The notes below the pieces were generated by a model. It did no database searches, was not told the origin of the DNA, and saw nothing but the letters and a program-made list of their open reading frames with translations. Position numbers and translations under genes: made by a program. Positions 23,904 through 36,900 of a DNA stretch of 64,000 nt are shown here, one piece after another (position 1 is the first letter of the stretch; the number at the start of each line of letters is the position of its first letter). Source of the stretch: Hybos culiciformis (Eukaryota; Arthropoda; Insecta; Diptera; Hybotidae); NCBI GenBank assembly GCA_964007475.1, contig OZ023273.1, positions 105,460,485 to 105,524,484 on the forward strand, written 5' to 3'.

Positions 23904-25985
23904 GAACCAAATCATCTAAGAGTTCTGTTACTGTCGAAGAATAAGGCCTGAATTATTCCTTTGAAATTTTTGTTCCAGCTTTACTTTTCATCCATTTCAA
24001 TTTTATAATTATATTTTTTTTTGTTTGTTTACTTGTCAAATAATGCATACGTATAATCCAGACATAGTGTATTTGCCCGAATGAATTTAATTAAACTATG
24101 CTGTGTTATATCAGGTTAGACTGACTTAACTCAAGCTCAAACACCTAATTTTTTTTTTTTGATAAACCATCTTTAACTGAACAACTATTTATGAATATTT
24201 AACCTTATTTAAACCCGAAGTCTGTAAAACTTATAAGTACATTTTTTTTTTTTTTAATATTCATGAATTAAATAAATAAGTTTTTAATTTTATTTTCAAT
24301 TAAAATGAAATGAATCTTTAGTACAGAAAATTTGTCCTTTTTTTTTATTCTTTTAATGTACAGAATTTTAAATGAAAATTAATGAAGATATACAGTAAAA
24401 AAAAATTCGAAAAAAAAAACAAAAAAAAAAAATGAAATGAAAATTTGCTGATGATGGAACTCATTTTCAAAGATTTATGGTGAAAAAATTAAAATTAAAA
24501 AAAAAAAAGAAAAAAATTATCGTATTTTCATTACTATTATTAGAAACAATTGAAGAAAATAATATAATTGCACAAATAGACATCAGAGCAGAAGAAGAAG
24601 AATATAAAAAACAATTACATAAAATAAAAAACATTTTTTTTTTTTTTTTGAATTTTTTTTGTTTGTGTACCAATAAAGAGACAATAGAAATGACATGAAA
24701 AATAAAACAGAGAAAAAAGAAAATTAATTTTGAAAGAAACAGAAACCTCATATACATAATATGTATATCTATGCTATAAATTGTGAGGAAATTAATTTTC
24801 CAAAAAAAAAAACATAAGTATATAAAAGAACAAAATTTTTTTTAACCGCATAATCCTTATAAAGACTTTCACTTCGTATATTATGAACTGAGCCAAGTAC
24901 AAAAATTTATTTTGGCATTTTCCAAAGTTGCGACAATCACAAATTTGGATTTCATAAATTATATATTTTATTAAATTTTTAATTAGTTTTCTACAATACT
25001 CAATTCAAAGATAAATTATAAGAGTTCGTTTCTTTTGTGTGAAAATTTTGATTTAAATCAAAAGTTAACGATTGTAATAAGGATGTCAAATTCAAATAGC
25101 AAAGGAAAAACCTGTACTATTGTTAACTGTTTTTTCTTGAAATATACAACTAAAAACAAAAATGTGTTGTACTAGTATGAAAAAAATGTGTTGTACTACT
25201 ATGAACACTATACAATATACACTTATATTTTTATGTACTATAGAAGAAAAACTAATTCTCTGTTTTTAAAAGAAATAAATTGAATTTATTACGATGTATT
25301 CTGCTTATTTCAAAAGGACCAAATATTATGTATAAAAATAAATTACGATTTTCCGAATTTGATAATGAAGAGCATATAAAAATTTATTTGATTACAAAGG
25401 AGAAAAGTTTTTATTTTTAATGAATGAAATATGTAGTTTTTTATTTAGAAATATTTTCAAACATGGGTACTGAAAGTAGTTTATATTTAAATCTAACTTT
25501 TTCCTATATTAGCTCTTTTTATGATATCTTTTATAATACAATATTTGTCTGAATCCGCTACTGACTGACTAGACTGACTTTTTGATTTTGAAGCCAAACT
25601 GTTTTTTTTTATTAAACAGTGACATTTATTGAAAACAAAATAAGAAACTGTCAGCTCAATAAACTCTGTGTTATAAGTAATGGGAATGCGTTTAAGTAGA
25701 GCTGATAATTCTTTTCTTAAAGCTGACTCAGAATCAAAACCGGCTCGCTTAAACGTCGAAAAGCAATAATAACTTGAAGAGCTAGAAGAATGGAGTTTTG
25801 TGAAATGTTAAAATTTTTTTTTGTTTTTTCAACACATCGTTTATTTTTTAACGACTGCATCTAGAAAGAATATACCGTGCATTTATTATAAATAACATAT
25901 TTCACTCTTGCCTACAAATTTTCTTTCGAAGTTTTATCAATTAGTTTTAGCTTAAACTGGTGTAACTAGAAATTTTGTGTGACAG
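23904..25985. other. AT-rich non-coding stretch
   Basis: No gene is supported. The overlapping frames at 24467-24757 and 24477-24698 are poly-Lys/poly-Phe from homopolymers. An imperfect inverted repeat GCGTTTAAGTAGAGC / GGCTCGCTTAAACGT lies at about 25688-25758, possibly an old MITE. Confidence 0.6.
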
Positions 25986-26039
25986 AATAGTAGATTACAA
26001 CACATGTTAAGAAATTTTGTTATTACAACGACTTGTGTG

Positions 26040-26134
26040 TACACAAAAACACATAGACACGAGTCAATACTTATATCAAGAGACCGTTAGGTCGAGTGAT
26101 ATAATATTGACAAGTGTCTATGTGTTTTTGTGTA
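26040..26134. repeat. Nested hairpin, left arm of element D
   Basis: The 21-bp outer stem runs from TACACAAAAACACATAGACA (plus one base) to its exact inverse ending TTTTTGTGTA. Inside, a second stem pairs TATATCA with TGATATA around a GACCGTTAGGTC palindromic loop. Confidence 0.9.
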
Positions 26135-26752
26135 TATACACAACGAGCTGTATAACAAATTTTATTAACATGTTTTATATACTGTTTTAATGTGCATGTA
26201 GAGGTAGTTGCAATCAATACATTTGCAATACAAAAAATAAACAAAAGTTCAAAATGAAGAAAGTAAATAAAATTTACTTAATACGGAGAATGTAAATAAA
26301 ATTTACTTAATTAAATAATTACATGTGTATTGACGCATGTAATGTATCGTTTACCGAGCTAAATTTACGATAGTAAAAACAACTTACCGATCACATGCAC
26401 GTTAAAATGTTTTAATGGGCATGTTATCGGTATGTTGTATTGAGTACCATAGAATTTAGATCACTAAATGGAATATTATATGCGTCAATACACTTGCAAT
26501 CATTTAGATGCATCTGCGTGAATAATGAAATCATTTAGATGCATCAGCGTGAATATTGCGTAATACCTAAATAAAAATAATATCACTTACAATACAAACA
26601 AATACCAATAAAAAATGAAAAAAAAATTTTGTTTATCAACTTTTAATTTTTTTTACATTGCAAATGTATTGACTGCAACTACCTCTCACATGCACATTAA
26701 AACAGTATATTAGATATGTTAACAAAATTTGCTATACAACTCGTTCTGTATT

Positions 26753-26836
26753 TACACAAAAACACATGTACACTTGTCAATTTATATCACTCGACCTAAC
26801 GGTCTCGTGATATAAGTATCAATGTGTTTTTGTCTA
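26753..26836. repeat. Nested hairpin, right arm of element D
   Basis: It is the inverse of the left-arm hairpin with a short deletion. TTATATCAC/GTGATATAA and GACCTAACGGTC are retained, and the outer stem TACACAAAAACACAT pairs with ATGTGTTTTTGTCTA. Confidence 0.85.
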
Positions 26837-28152
26837 CACACAACTCGTAATTAATAACAAATTTAGTTAACATATATAATAATCTACTATTACCCAGTGA
26901 GAACACATTATAAGAAAACTTGTTGAATATAAAATAATGTTGTTAAGATGTGTATACGTAAAATTAAAATAACTTCAAACTTACATGTTATCAGAATTTT
27001 TTATTCTCAAAAATCCATTTTCTGAACGTTATTCAAAATTATTCCTGAAATTGTAATTTTATCATAAAGGCAATATTTTCTACAAGACATGATAATGTTA
27101 AATAACCCAAATATTTAAATTTACTTTTTCCAATTTAGTTTTTATTTTCAACATGTTAATTTCGCATAATTTCAAATAAAAATTTTAAATGGAAAACTTT
27201 TCAAACGTTAACATTTTTTTTATATATATAAATAAATATCTCATAAAGTTAATTCGTATTTTATATCACGAAGATAATACGTTTTGTTTTAGGTTTGTTT
27301 TTTTTTTATAGTGAAAAAGGTTTCATCTTTTTTTTTTTTGTTTTTTATCAACGAAAAACAAAAGAAAACTAAAGTGGTCCAAAAACAAAAAGATATAATG
27401 AAATGAATAGTTAAAATATATATTTTCAAAAAGACAAATAATGGCCTTTTATGCACGTTTATTTTTCTGACATAAAATAAAAGAATGAAATAAAATTTCT
27501 TTCACAATAAATTTAATTTTGGAGGATTTTATAACTATTCTGGTACACTTGGTTTTTGTTTTTATTTTGTTTTTTTGCTGTTTATGGACATAAATTTGAG
27601 TAAATTTGGAAATAAGCTAAAAGCAGACTTTATAGGTTTTTTTTTCTTTATTTTAATTTTGGAATTTTAATTTAGAAAACACCAAATCTATATGTAAATC
27701 AAAAACATGATTTATTTTTTCCAAAACTGATTTAGATGATAAAACTGTAATGTCCATTGCAAAGTTGTCTGACACAATGGATGTTGAACGAACTATTTGA
27801 ATATACAGTTGGTATAGTGAAAATAAATTTCCATATAAAATGTGTTGTTTTTGTAATTGTGATACCGATAATAAAATTTCATGTAAATTTAATATGACGC
27901 GACCAGACGGTTATAATAAATGTATTCTAGGGAATATTTTCCACGTCACTTAATTCTAGTTTTCCACGGATGTATTTCTAATATTGATTGCATTAAACTG
28001 AAAATAAAAGGTCGTATACTTCTATTTTATAATTTTTTGTTCGAATTTATGAGATAGTATTACATGAACGGAAAACTTAATAAAATATAGCTACTAACAG
28101 AACTAAAAAAAAAAACCAACCTTAAAAAACGTAAAAAAAATACAAGAGGCTT

Positions 28153-28303
28153 CTTCTGAAAAAGTTTTCAGAATAAAAATATTCTAAATAAAAATAGTCC
28201 ACACGTATTTTAGTGTTAGTAAGTGAAATTTATTTTTCATATTAAATTACGCACTAACAAAATACTTGTAGAATATTTTTATTTGAAAAACTTTTTTGGC
28301 AGA
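28153..28303. mobile_element. Probable MITE relic (imperfect inverted repeat)
   Basis: The left arm contains CTGAAAAAGTTTTCAGAATA, then ATATTCTA, then GTATTTTAGTGTTAGTAAGT. The right arm is the inverse in the same order: GCACTAACAAAATAC, TAGAATATTTTTATTTG, AAAAACTTTTTTGGCAG. The left arm has an extra segment of about 16 bases. No target duplication was identified. Confidence 0.5.
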
Positions 28304-29441
28304 AACATTAATATATTTCTTAATTAAATTCAAAACATAGGAAACTTATGTACATTAGTTAAGCTCATAAATTATAACTAAACTGCATTAAAACCAATCA
28401 AAAAAAAACTAAGTTTCTTTATACAGTATAACTATGTTGTTGATATACATATAAATTCTATAATACAACTGTACTAATAAAAATTGTATATAAATTACAA
28501 ATTATATATTATTTTATTCAAAAATTTAAATTAAAAATAATAGTAATATTAATAACATACATTTAGAACTAGGAAGGAGTTGTTAAATTAAAACAAAACT
28601 AATAGTCTATATCTATATAATATGTTGAGCTGGAACTTTATATTCCCTGAGTATACACCGTGTCGCAGTAATAAATTTATATAGTGATTACGGAAAAATT
28701 TAATTAAAAAATTTTTTGATAATTATTTTCATGTCAACAAAGTACTCAATTCTCAATTCTTAGATGACCTTAAAATATGAAAATTTATTTTGACATTGAT
28801 TTCGATTCAATATTCTCGAAGTTAGAAAATAATTTATTCTTTATACTTCCTTAAAAAAAAATAAAATTTCCATTACATAAGTAAGTAACTTTTTGTTTCG
28901 AAATGAATTATTTTAATTTGACGTAACTTTTTATTGCGGAAACTTAATCCAATTCATAATTTTTTTTTCTTGTTTATTTTTTTAATTATTGTTATTAAAA
29001 AAAATACCCAACAACATAACAATAGGATAACTCAAGCATTAAAAATTATTTTTTCATTTTTAATTCGAATTGAAATTTTTAATAGGTTTTGGTTAACGTT
29101 CATTTGAGTATAAGGATAATATTATATAAATCTCACTTATGTAATTTTTTTTATTTTTTTTACATACAAGCAAGCAGATAGTATATGTATAAATGTTAAT
29201 CATAATATTTATTTTATACACATTTGCATATTTTTTCATTAAAAACAATGAAAATTTATAATTAGTGAAGATTAATGAAAATTTTAATTAACATTTCAGT
29301 TGTTTTATAACTGTAAAATACATTCTTGCATAATGTTTATAAAAAAACGTTGTTATTATGTTAACAGATTTTTTTATGTAAAAAAAATCTATTTTAAATT
29401 GATAAAAGCTCAAGTTAACTTTATTTATAGCTTGGACTTAG

Positions 29442-29446
<5 letters not shown>

Positions 29447-29472
<26 letters not shown>
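29447..29472 (+). repeat. A26 homopolymer
   Basis: Twenty-six uninterrupted A residues are followed by CACCCGCACC. This is the longest homopolymer noticed and could be the tail of a retroposed sequence, but nothing recognisable precedes it. Confidence 0.85.
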
Positions 29473-30004
29473 CACCCGCACCTTTTAGAAAAATACAATT
29501 TTATATATTTATTTTTTTTATGTTTTATTACAAATGTAAATCTATTACAACATTCTTAATTTGTGGACTCGATAGCTCGGACCATATGGTACTGAATTTT
29601 GTTGAGCTTTAAATACAATTTTATTCTAGGATTAGCAGAGCAGAAGAATTGGAATGATTATCCATAATAAAAAATCACATCATTATATCTATCAAAGCAC
29701 TTACTAAGCAACTTAATTAAGTAGCTATCAATTATAAGTAATAACAATAATAACTAAATATGAAATTAAAATTATCATTGAGACGCACTCAAAGAATTCT
29801 GTCTGTTTTTTGAACAAAAATATTTGTTACTTTTACAGATAAATCTTTTCGAAAGGGACCAATAGGGCTGTCTGTTGATTGCATCTGTAACTTTTGTCTG
29901 CAGAAATAAATTTTCAAAATAATAGAAAAAGAAAATTTTTATAAATTTTTATTTGTTATTTTTTTTTAATTTTCTTTTTTTTAATAATTTCAATTTTATT
30001 TTTT

Positions 30005-30060
30005 TATGCCTTATTCGGGATTCGAACCTCGAGTCTTAAAATTATGGATGTGTGCAGAAT
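30005..30060 (-). other. Isolated Pol III B-box-like site (tRNA 3' fragment?)
   Basis: The inverse of 30018-30028 is GGTTCGAATCC, an exact B-box. It is followed on the minus strand by CGAATAAGGCA, which could be the 3' side of a tRNA. No A-box was found in the 35-60 bases upstream, so this is at most a truncated tRNA or SINE remnant. Confidence 0.3.
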
Positions 30061-30141
30061 AGAAAATATGAATTATGTATGGCGAACGGGGAAATATATT
30101 ATGGGTTTGGATTTGGAAAATTAGTTATTAATATGCAAAAA

Positions 30142-30174
30142 TTTTATTTAAGTTTTATTTAAGTTTTATTTAAG
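30142..30174 (+). repeat. 11-bp tandem repeat, three exact units
   Basis: TTTTATTTAAG occurs three times head to tail with a partial fourth unit. Confidence 0.9.
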
Positions 30175-32896
30175 TTTTGAAATATTAAAGATTTAAAAAA
30201 AAAACCCACCATCATCGGTACATAATTTTTCTTGTTCTTTATACAAAATTATTGTTTCTTTTTTAACATATAAAAATGAAATTCATTATTTCTATAAATA
30301 AAAAAAAAATATTTCCATAAAATTTGCGATTTTTTTTCCCACTATTTTTTATTATCGGAATAATAAACATTTTTACGATTTTTCGTGTTATTATATACAT
30401 ATTGTTTATGAAAATCAGGATTTAAAGAAAAAACACTAGAAAGAAAAGCTCAAAATAAAATTCTTAAAAAGAAAAATCTTGTTTTTTTTTTCTTCATCTT
30501 GTAAACGAAAAGAAAAACTAACAATAATATCAAAAATTAAAAAGGATAACAACAGACAATGTTTTTGTTTATTAGCGAGAAGGATTTGTTTTGTTGTGAT
30601 TTTTTTTTTAATATTATTTTTATACATATATGTATTTTTAAGAAGAAGAATAGTGGGTGGATGCGTGTCTTCTTTGGAATTACGTAAATAATCAAGTTTA
30701 ATAATAAAAAAAAAAATACGCATAGACTATCATAAGTATTTTTATGTTGAAAAATATATCTAGGTTTGGTTTTTTATTATATTTTTTTTATATATATAGG
30801 ATTTCTTTTATGTAAATAAATATGTATGTAACAAATTCATGGTGCCATATAAATCTCTAATTTTTGGGATGATAATACTTTATATTGTATACGTATATAT
30901 TAAAAATAAAAATATCTTATACTGAATGTGGGGAGCTTGTGATGCAAAACAAAACTTTTTCTTGCGTCAGAAAAATATTATTATTAAAAAAAAATAAAAA
31001 TTGTTTCGTCTTTATTTTATAAATCGAGAATTTCGTTAGAAAAACGCAAAAAAGTGGATGTATTTCAGGATGTGTGTTATTTTTGATAGCCTAACAACAA
31101 AATTTTTAATTCTAGTGGCAAAAAAAATCCAATTCTGATATTATCCTCTATCCAAGCTGAGTATAGAACTGTTCAGTTCGTTCAATAAATGTACTGATTT
31201 TTGGAGTCAAGTAAAGTTGGTAAAACCATTCAATTGTAACTAATACAAGGCCGAAATGCGTTGCTCTTTTTAATTATTAAAATAATTGTAACTAGAACTA
31301 AATTTAGTTGAAATTTATACATTTCACTAATAAGCAAGCACTGGCTCCCTACTTAATATGTCTTTTTTTCTATACTTCTTCTAAAATTCTAATATTATTT
31401 TTTCTCATTTGCGAAGTTTTCAATTTATTTTATTTTTTTTTGTTACATATAATTTTCTTTTTATTTTGGTGTAATAAATTTTGGTCGTATATTTAAAAGG
31501 AGCGAGTTTTTTTTTTGGTGGTGGTCGTGGTAATGTTGCCACCAATGTAATAAATTTTTGTTTATTGTTTAATTTATAAAATGAAGAGCTATTTTATTTT
31601 TAAAGGGAATAAAAATAAAAAAAAAATCATAAAAACAAAAATTGTTTTTTATTTATCTAAAAAAAAAAAACATTAAAAATAAGCTTATCAAAAGGATTTT
31701 TCACAAATTCATGTATGGGAAATGTTTTTTATTTTTTTTTTTTTTTATTTTTATATACATATACTTTTTTAAGTTACTCAGTATATTTAATTATATACAC
31801 ACAAATTTAGTTAAACAATTTAATAATAATGTGGAATAGAAATAAATATACTTCTGAGTGTAAGACAAAATCAACTAAGTTTTTCAGCCGATGATGAGGC
31901 TCATTATTTTCAGTTTGAATTAAATTTTTGATCAAATTATTGAAGATCTTAGTAGTAAAAAATACACCAGTTTCACAGTGAATACAAATTTAGATTATTT
32001 ATTACCAAATAATTGTTTTAAAAAAATGTGGGCATGGTAAATTATTAAGACCATTGCATTGGCTAGTTGAGAGCCTCTAATTCCTAAGCCCAAAAGCAAT
32101 ATAGACGGACGGACGGGCATTTAATAAAACATATAGGTAAGTTCCATTTTTGATGGAAAACGGTCTTAAAAGGTATCGCTTTGCACTTGGACCTCCATTT
32201 GTGTCCGCTACATAATGAAATACTATACATTGGAAATAGAGTGATCTTAAGAAGACTTTTTAATTTTAATTTTCCTAATTTTTAGTGTTAAGCTATTGTT
32301 TAGGAAAATGCTAAAAGTATTTATAAGAGCACTATTTTTTGCAATCGTTATTTTCAGATAAAAATGCTTTCAAAATCATGAGGGTTCAAGATAAAAAGTT
32401 AATATTTTTTTATTTTTATTTTCATACTAACTTTTATATCCATTTTTTTTTTGTTTCAAAATTGCAACAATATTATAAACTGTGATCTGTAATGAAAATG
32501 ATGATTATTTTCGAAAAAAATAGAATAAAAATTGGAGTAGTTGTCATGAAGCACTCCCATAAGATTCAAGACAAATTGTTTCATTTTGTAATAGTATTAA
32601 ATAGAAAAAACTTCGTAGTAGTAAAAATAATAATAATAATATTTTCATTTTTAACTACATTTATATAAAATAAGCATTTTCGTTAAAAAAAAAAGAAATT
32701 AGTACAGTGACAACGTGAAAATAAAAATATATACATACTTATATATTTTTTTTGTAAGAAAAAATAAAATGACAAAAAGAATTAAAAAAAATTATTACTG
32801 CAATTAATTTTAGTATTTTCCTTCTTTTTTTTTGCAAAGTATGAAAAACAGAAGAAAATAACTATTGTTTTTTGGAAATAAGGTGATCTTTAACTT

Positions 32897-33917
32897 GGTG
32901 GGGGCTCTTCAGCCGGACAATTCTTGGTAATTGATGTCACAATTATTGAGCATTTAGTGCTTAATTTGTGACTATTAGTGCCATAAAAATTAGAATTTGT
33001 GCTCGCTTAGTTTTTGAGAAACTTTGATTTTCGAATTTCGAACATGGGTCAAAGTGGTATCTCTGGCCGGATTCGAATTTCCAAAAAAATAAAGACGCTA
33101 TTATTTAGTGCTTAATTTGTGCCTATTTGTGCTACAAAACCTAGAATTTGTGCTCTTCAAAATTATGTGAAAACAATTTTTTTTAGATTAGGCCAAAATT
33201 CCAAAATTTGAACAGAATTTTTTTTCGTCGAATTTAGAAAAAGCGAAAATGCCACCAATTAGTGCTTAATTTGTGCTTGCGTTTATTGTACTTTGTGATG
33301 ATTTGTTTTATCAAAAAAAAAATATATGCCGCGCCGAAAAAAATGTAAGTTCGAAAAAATTTCAACTTCAGCTATCAGGGTGAGGTGCGGGGCGGCGGGC
33401 GGGCGAACTGGTGGTTGGTCAGTGGGATTTGCGGCGCGCGCCGCAAATCCCACTGACCAACCACCAGTTCGCCCGCCCGCCGCCCCGCACCTCACCCTTC
33501 TAGTTCTGCGACACTCTTCACAAAGTACAGTAAACGCAAGCACAAATTAAGCACTAAATGGTGGCATTTTCGCTTTTTCTAAATTCGACGAAAAAAAATT
33601 CGGTTCAAATTTTGGAATTTTGGCCTAATCTAAAAAAAATTGTTTTCACATAATTTTGAAGAGCACAAATTCTAGTTTTTGTAGCACAAATAGGCACAAA
33701 TTAAGCACTAAATGATAGCATCATTATTTTTTCGAAATTCGAATCCGGCCAGAGAGACTCCTTGACCCATGTTCGAAATTCGAAAATCAAAATTTCTGAA
33801 AAACCAAGCGAGCACAAATTCTAGTTTTTGTGGCACTAATAGTCACAAATTAAGCACTAAATGCTCAATAATTGTGACATCAATTAACAAGAATTGTCCG
33901 GCTGAAGAGCCTCCACC
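32897..33917. mobile_element. Foldback element A, copy 2 (FB/Mutator-like, non-autonomous)
   Basis: This is a 1021-bp copy of the element at 6038-7056, flanked by exact 9-bp duplications CTTTAACTT (32888-32896 and 33918-33926). Arm-specific markers show it is inserted in the opposite orientation to copy 1. Its left arm carries GGTGGGGGCT, GCTTAGTTTTTGAG and AAAGACGCTA, like copy 1's right arm. Its right arm carries the inverse of GGTGGAGGCT, GCTTGGTTTTT and AATGATGCTA, like copy 1's left arm. The long and short unique spacers beside the core are swapped accordingly. The frames at 33283-33543 and 33326-33550 encode the same peptide on both strands because the core is a perfect palindrome; they are not genes. 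Confidence 0.9.
33378..33497. repeat. Perfect 120-bp GC-rich palindrome (core of element A2)
   Basis: There are two 60-bp halves with no mismatch and no spacer; the axis is inside GCGGCGCGCGCCGC. Compared with the core at 6457-6578, both halves read GGGTGAGG instead of GGGTGGGG and ACTGGTGG instead of ACTAGTGG. The central CG run is 2 bp shorter. The differences between copies are therefore mirrored across the axis. The G-runs fit a G-quadruplex pattern. Confidence 0.95.
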
Positions 33918-33926
33918 CTTTAACTT

Positions 33927-36900
33927 GGCTAAAAAAAAGTTGTTTTAATAATCCTATTTACATTTATTTTACACACGCGAGTTAATTAATATTCAAAATT
34001 TTCATAATATTAAATTTAAATTTTGAAAAAAAAATACTTCATTCTAAATTTTTAATTTATACAGTGCGGATAGGTGCAGCGATATATAAATATCTAGGTT
34101 ATATATATAGGTTTAAAAAGAACAAATGAATGTCTTTAGCAATATTTTAGCTCTTTATCGTAGCAAGGAAAAATGTGTCGTACTTTTACATTTTTACTAT
34201 TCATATAATTATAGCTATTTCCTAAAAAAATGTCAGAAAATCTAATTTTGAATAAAAAAAAATATTTTTTGTAATTTATTTTTAGCTTTTAAAAAGCAAT
34301 GAAGACTATAATTTTAAAATATTTTTGACAAGTTAATAATATTTAATAATAAATGCACTAATTTGACCACATATTGTCAGAAAATATCAAAGTTTTAGTT
34401 ATAAAACTTTCTATTGTATTTATTCTAAAGTTTTAATAAATTTAGAATCTGATTTTAAGGAATTTAAATATCAATTTGTTATTTTTCTTATTTTTACAAT
34501 TTTTTAATACATTTATTTTATATATAATTCCTGTCTGAAAAATAATTATAAATTTTAATTTAAAAATACTGAAATTGTTGAAAGCAATCACTGCTACAGC
34601 TGGTTGAAGGGGACCAAATATTTGAAATTTAAATCTGACCCGAGCTCAACCAGCTACTACAGAGGTTGTATATTATTTTGTGCTCCATATCTATGTCAAA
34701 AATTTCATGTATTTCACTTAATCACAAATATTTTTAAATTTAACGTTTTTATTTTTAATTTTAATCACTGAAAAATAATATAAATTAAATCGAACATTTA
34801 TTTATCCTGAAATAAACAATTAATTAAATGATAACTTACATTTCAAAATACAACTTACTTACATTCTATTTCGGTTGAAATAAGATTGAAACATAACTTA
34901 ATGTCCTTGACTATGTTCTTAGTTATCAAAAACGTGATATTTATGCTTAACACTGTCTTCTCAATTTAATAAAAATAAAATTCACTATGATTATACATAT
35001 TAATTATATTTTTACAACGTCGTAAATTATACCCAAAACTAACTTATTATTTTTCGGATAATATAATAATCATTCTTTAAGACTTATAAAACTAAAAGGA
35101 AAATCATTTTCTAGTACTTATTATTATGTTTTCAATTTTATATATTAGCTTGAAGCAAAGAAAATTATTCTCTATTTATATTCTTCTTATGTCTTTTGTT
35201 TCTACAATACATTTTCTTTTCTTCTTTTTTTTATACTTTCTATTAAATGGTACAACATTTTTTTTTATGCTAATTAAGACCTGAAATATAATGAATTTTA
35301 TATAATGTATTATATGATATTTCAAAAAAAAAAAAAAAGTATCAAAAAAACAAAAAAAAAATATAATAATGTTCATTTATTAAAATTAAATGAATAAATT
35401 TTTATATCTAAGAAAAAAAAAAAAAAGGAATAAAATATTCATGTATCATTTAATAAAGTCATATAATACTCTTCTCTTGAATGGAAATGCAAAAATAATA
35501 ATAATAATAAGAAAAAGAAAAACTTATTCCTTGCCATTCTTACCAAAAAAAAAAAAGTATGTAGGTATATATAAACTCAGTATAATATGGAATGTGTTAT
35601 TATATGGCAAAAAGCTTTCTTTGATATTAAAATATATGTTAAACAATATGAAAAGAATGAAAAGAGTCTGAAAAATGAGAATAAAGATGCAAAAAAAATA
35701 AAATAAAAACATTTTCTATACGAATATACTGTATTAAATTTTGTCTTCATAGTCTCTACATAACTCGCAATATATTTTATTCAAATTTTGCAAAAATTTT
35801 CCACTATGAAAAATTTTATTTAAGAAAATTTTCTCGTGCGGACTTTTCAATTAATATCAATATACCTTTTTATTATATAGCTCAAGCTTTTTTTTAGATC
35901 TTTCTTTGGGGTTGATTTATAATGCTCTCTGTTTCAACTATATGGTGAAAAAAACAAAAATTTTAGTTAATTAAATTTAAATTCCGAAATTTTTCATAAC
36001 TAGAAATATACCATATACCTATATATTTTAGTAGGTTTGCAAAAAGGGCCTGTCAATTCAGCTCTTATGTATTGAAAATATTATATAATATACCATTAAC
36101 TTAGCAATTGAAATCTCAAGATTAGATAAAAAAAATTTAAATGAATTCAATGCCATGCCGTGTAAAAGTTTTAAAAAGAAAAAATCAGTTAAGAAAAACA
36201 TTATTCATGTTTCCATGTGTACATGTATATTTATATATATATATAATTTTTTTTCATAAATATCATATTCACTCTAAGGCGGAATAAAATATAAAAAAAA
36301 ATTTTTTTTTTGCCTTTGAACTTCAGAACATGGTTTTTGGTTTTTCTGAAAAAATAAAAAAAAAAAATCTTTAAGAAGTTGCTTGCTTATAGCAAGAAAT
36401 ATTCACTAAAAATTATGATATGTATAAAACCAAAAAAAAAAAAAAAAAATTCAAGTGCATTCAAATAAATTCATATTTCACAAAAAATTTTCAAATAGTT
36501 TAAGAAAGTTATATTACCTTTTTTTTTACTAATTTTGTATAGAGGTTTATATAAGAAAAAAAATTATAATTTACGTCGTTTCTGGAACCTTTTTTTGGGT
36601 GCGAGTTATATTTTTCATATCAAAATGGTGTCAATATTTTAGTAACTCATTTAATTTCATACTTTTTTCAATGTTTGTGTAATAAGGACTAGTCTTAATA
36701 TAAGTGACAAACTAATTTCTTAGTAAGTTTAAAATGTGAAAGTCCATAGAATTGCGTCTTTTAACTGCATATATAGTTCTAGAACTTATTGAATCACTGA
36801 TGAAACCTTACTCTGCAGGGAACATTTGTTTTAGTAACAACTCATTAATAAATCTAAAAAAGAAAAATTAGATATAAAAAGTTTATGCAAAAACATTATT

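Larger units (their letters stand above)
25986..26891. mobile_element. Palindromic element D, complete copy, with nested hairpins
   Basis: This 906-bp imperfect palindrome is bounded by exact 12-bp inverted termini AATAGTAGATTA and TAATCTACTATT, with its axis near 26408. Each arm contains a further hairpin (26040-26134 and 26753-26836), then CAATACATTTGCAAT, GAGGTAGTTGCA and ATGCAC words. The arms have diverged: the left arm has two 27-29 bp units around TAAATAAAATTTACTTAAT (26256-26312), and the right arm has two 31-bp TTTAGATGCATC units. No target duplication is evident and there is no coding sequence. The superfamily is not assigned. Confidence 0.8.
26892..32887. other. AT-rich non-coding stretch with minor repeats
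   Basis: No gene is supported. The frames at 29300-29488, 30436-30723, 30479-30691, 31308-31496 and 31642-31839 are homopolymer-driven. Separately listed items are an inverted repeat at 28153-28303, an A26 run at 29447-29472, a B-box-like site at 30018-30028 and an 11-bp tandem repeat at 30142-30174. GACGGACGGACGGG, a tetranucleotide tract, lies at 32104-32117. Confidence 0.6.

Noticed and set aside
24467..24757. Overlapping 96- and 73-codon frames
   Set aside because: Homopolymer-driven poly-Phe on one strand and poly-Lys on the other.
32104..32117. GACGGACGGACGGG tract as the tail of a known retrotransposon
   Set aside because: Tetranucleotide tracts like this occur beside several insect repeats, but nothing recognisable precedes or follows it here.
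33283..33550. Two overlapping frames on opposite strands with the same Gly/Arg/Pro-rich peptide
   Set aside because: The identical peptide on both strands is a direct result of the perfect palindrome at 33378-33497, not of coding.
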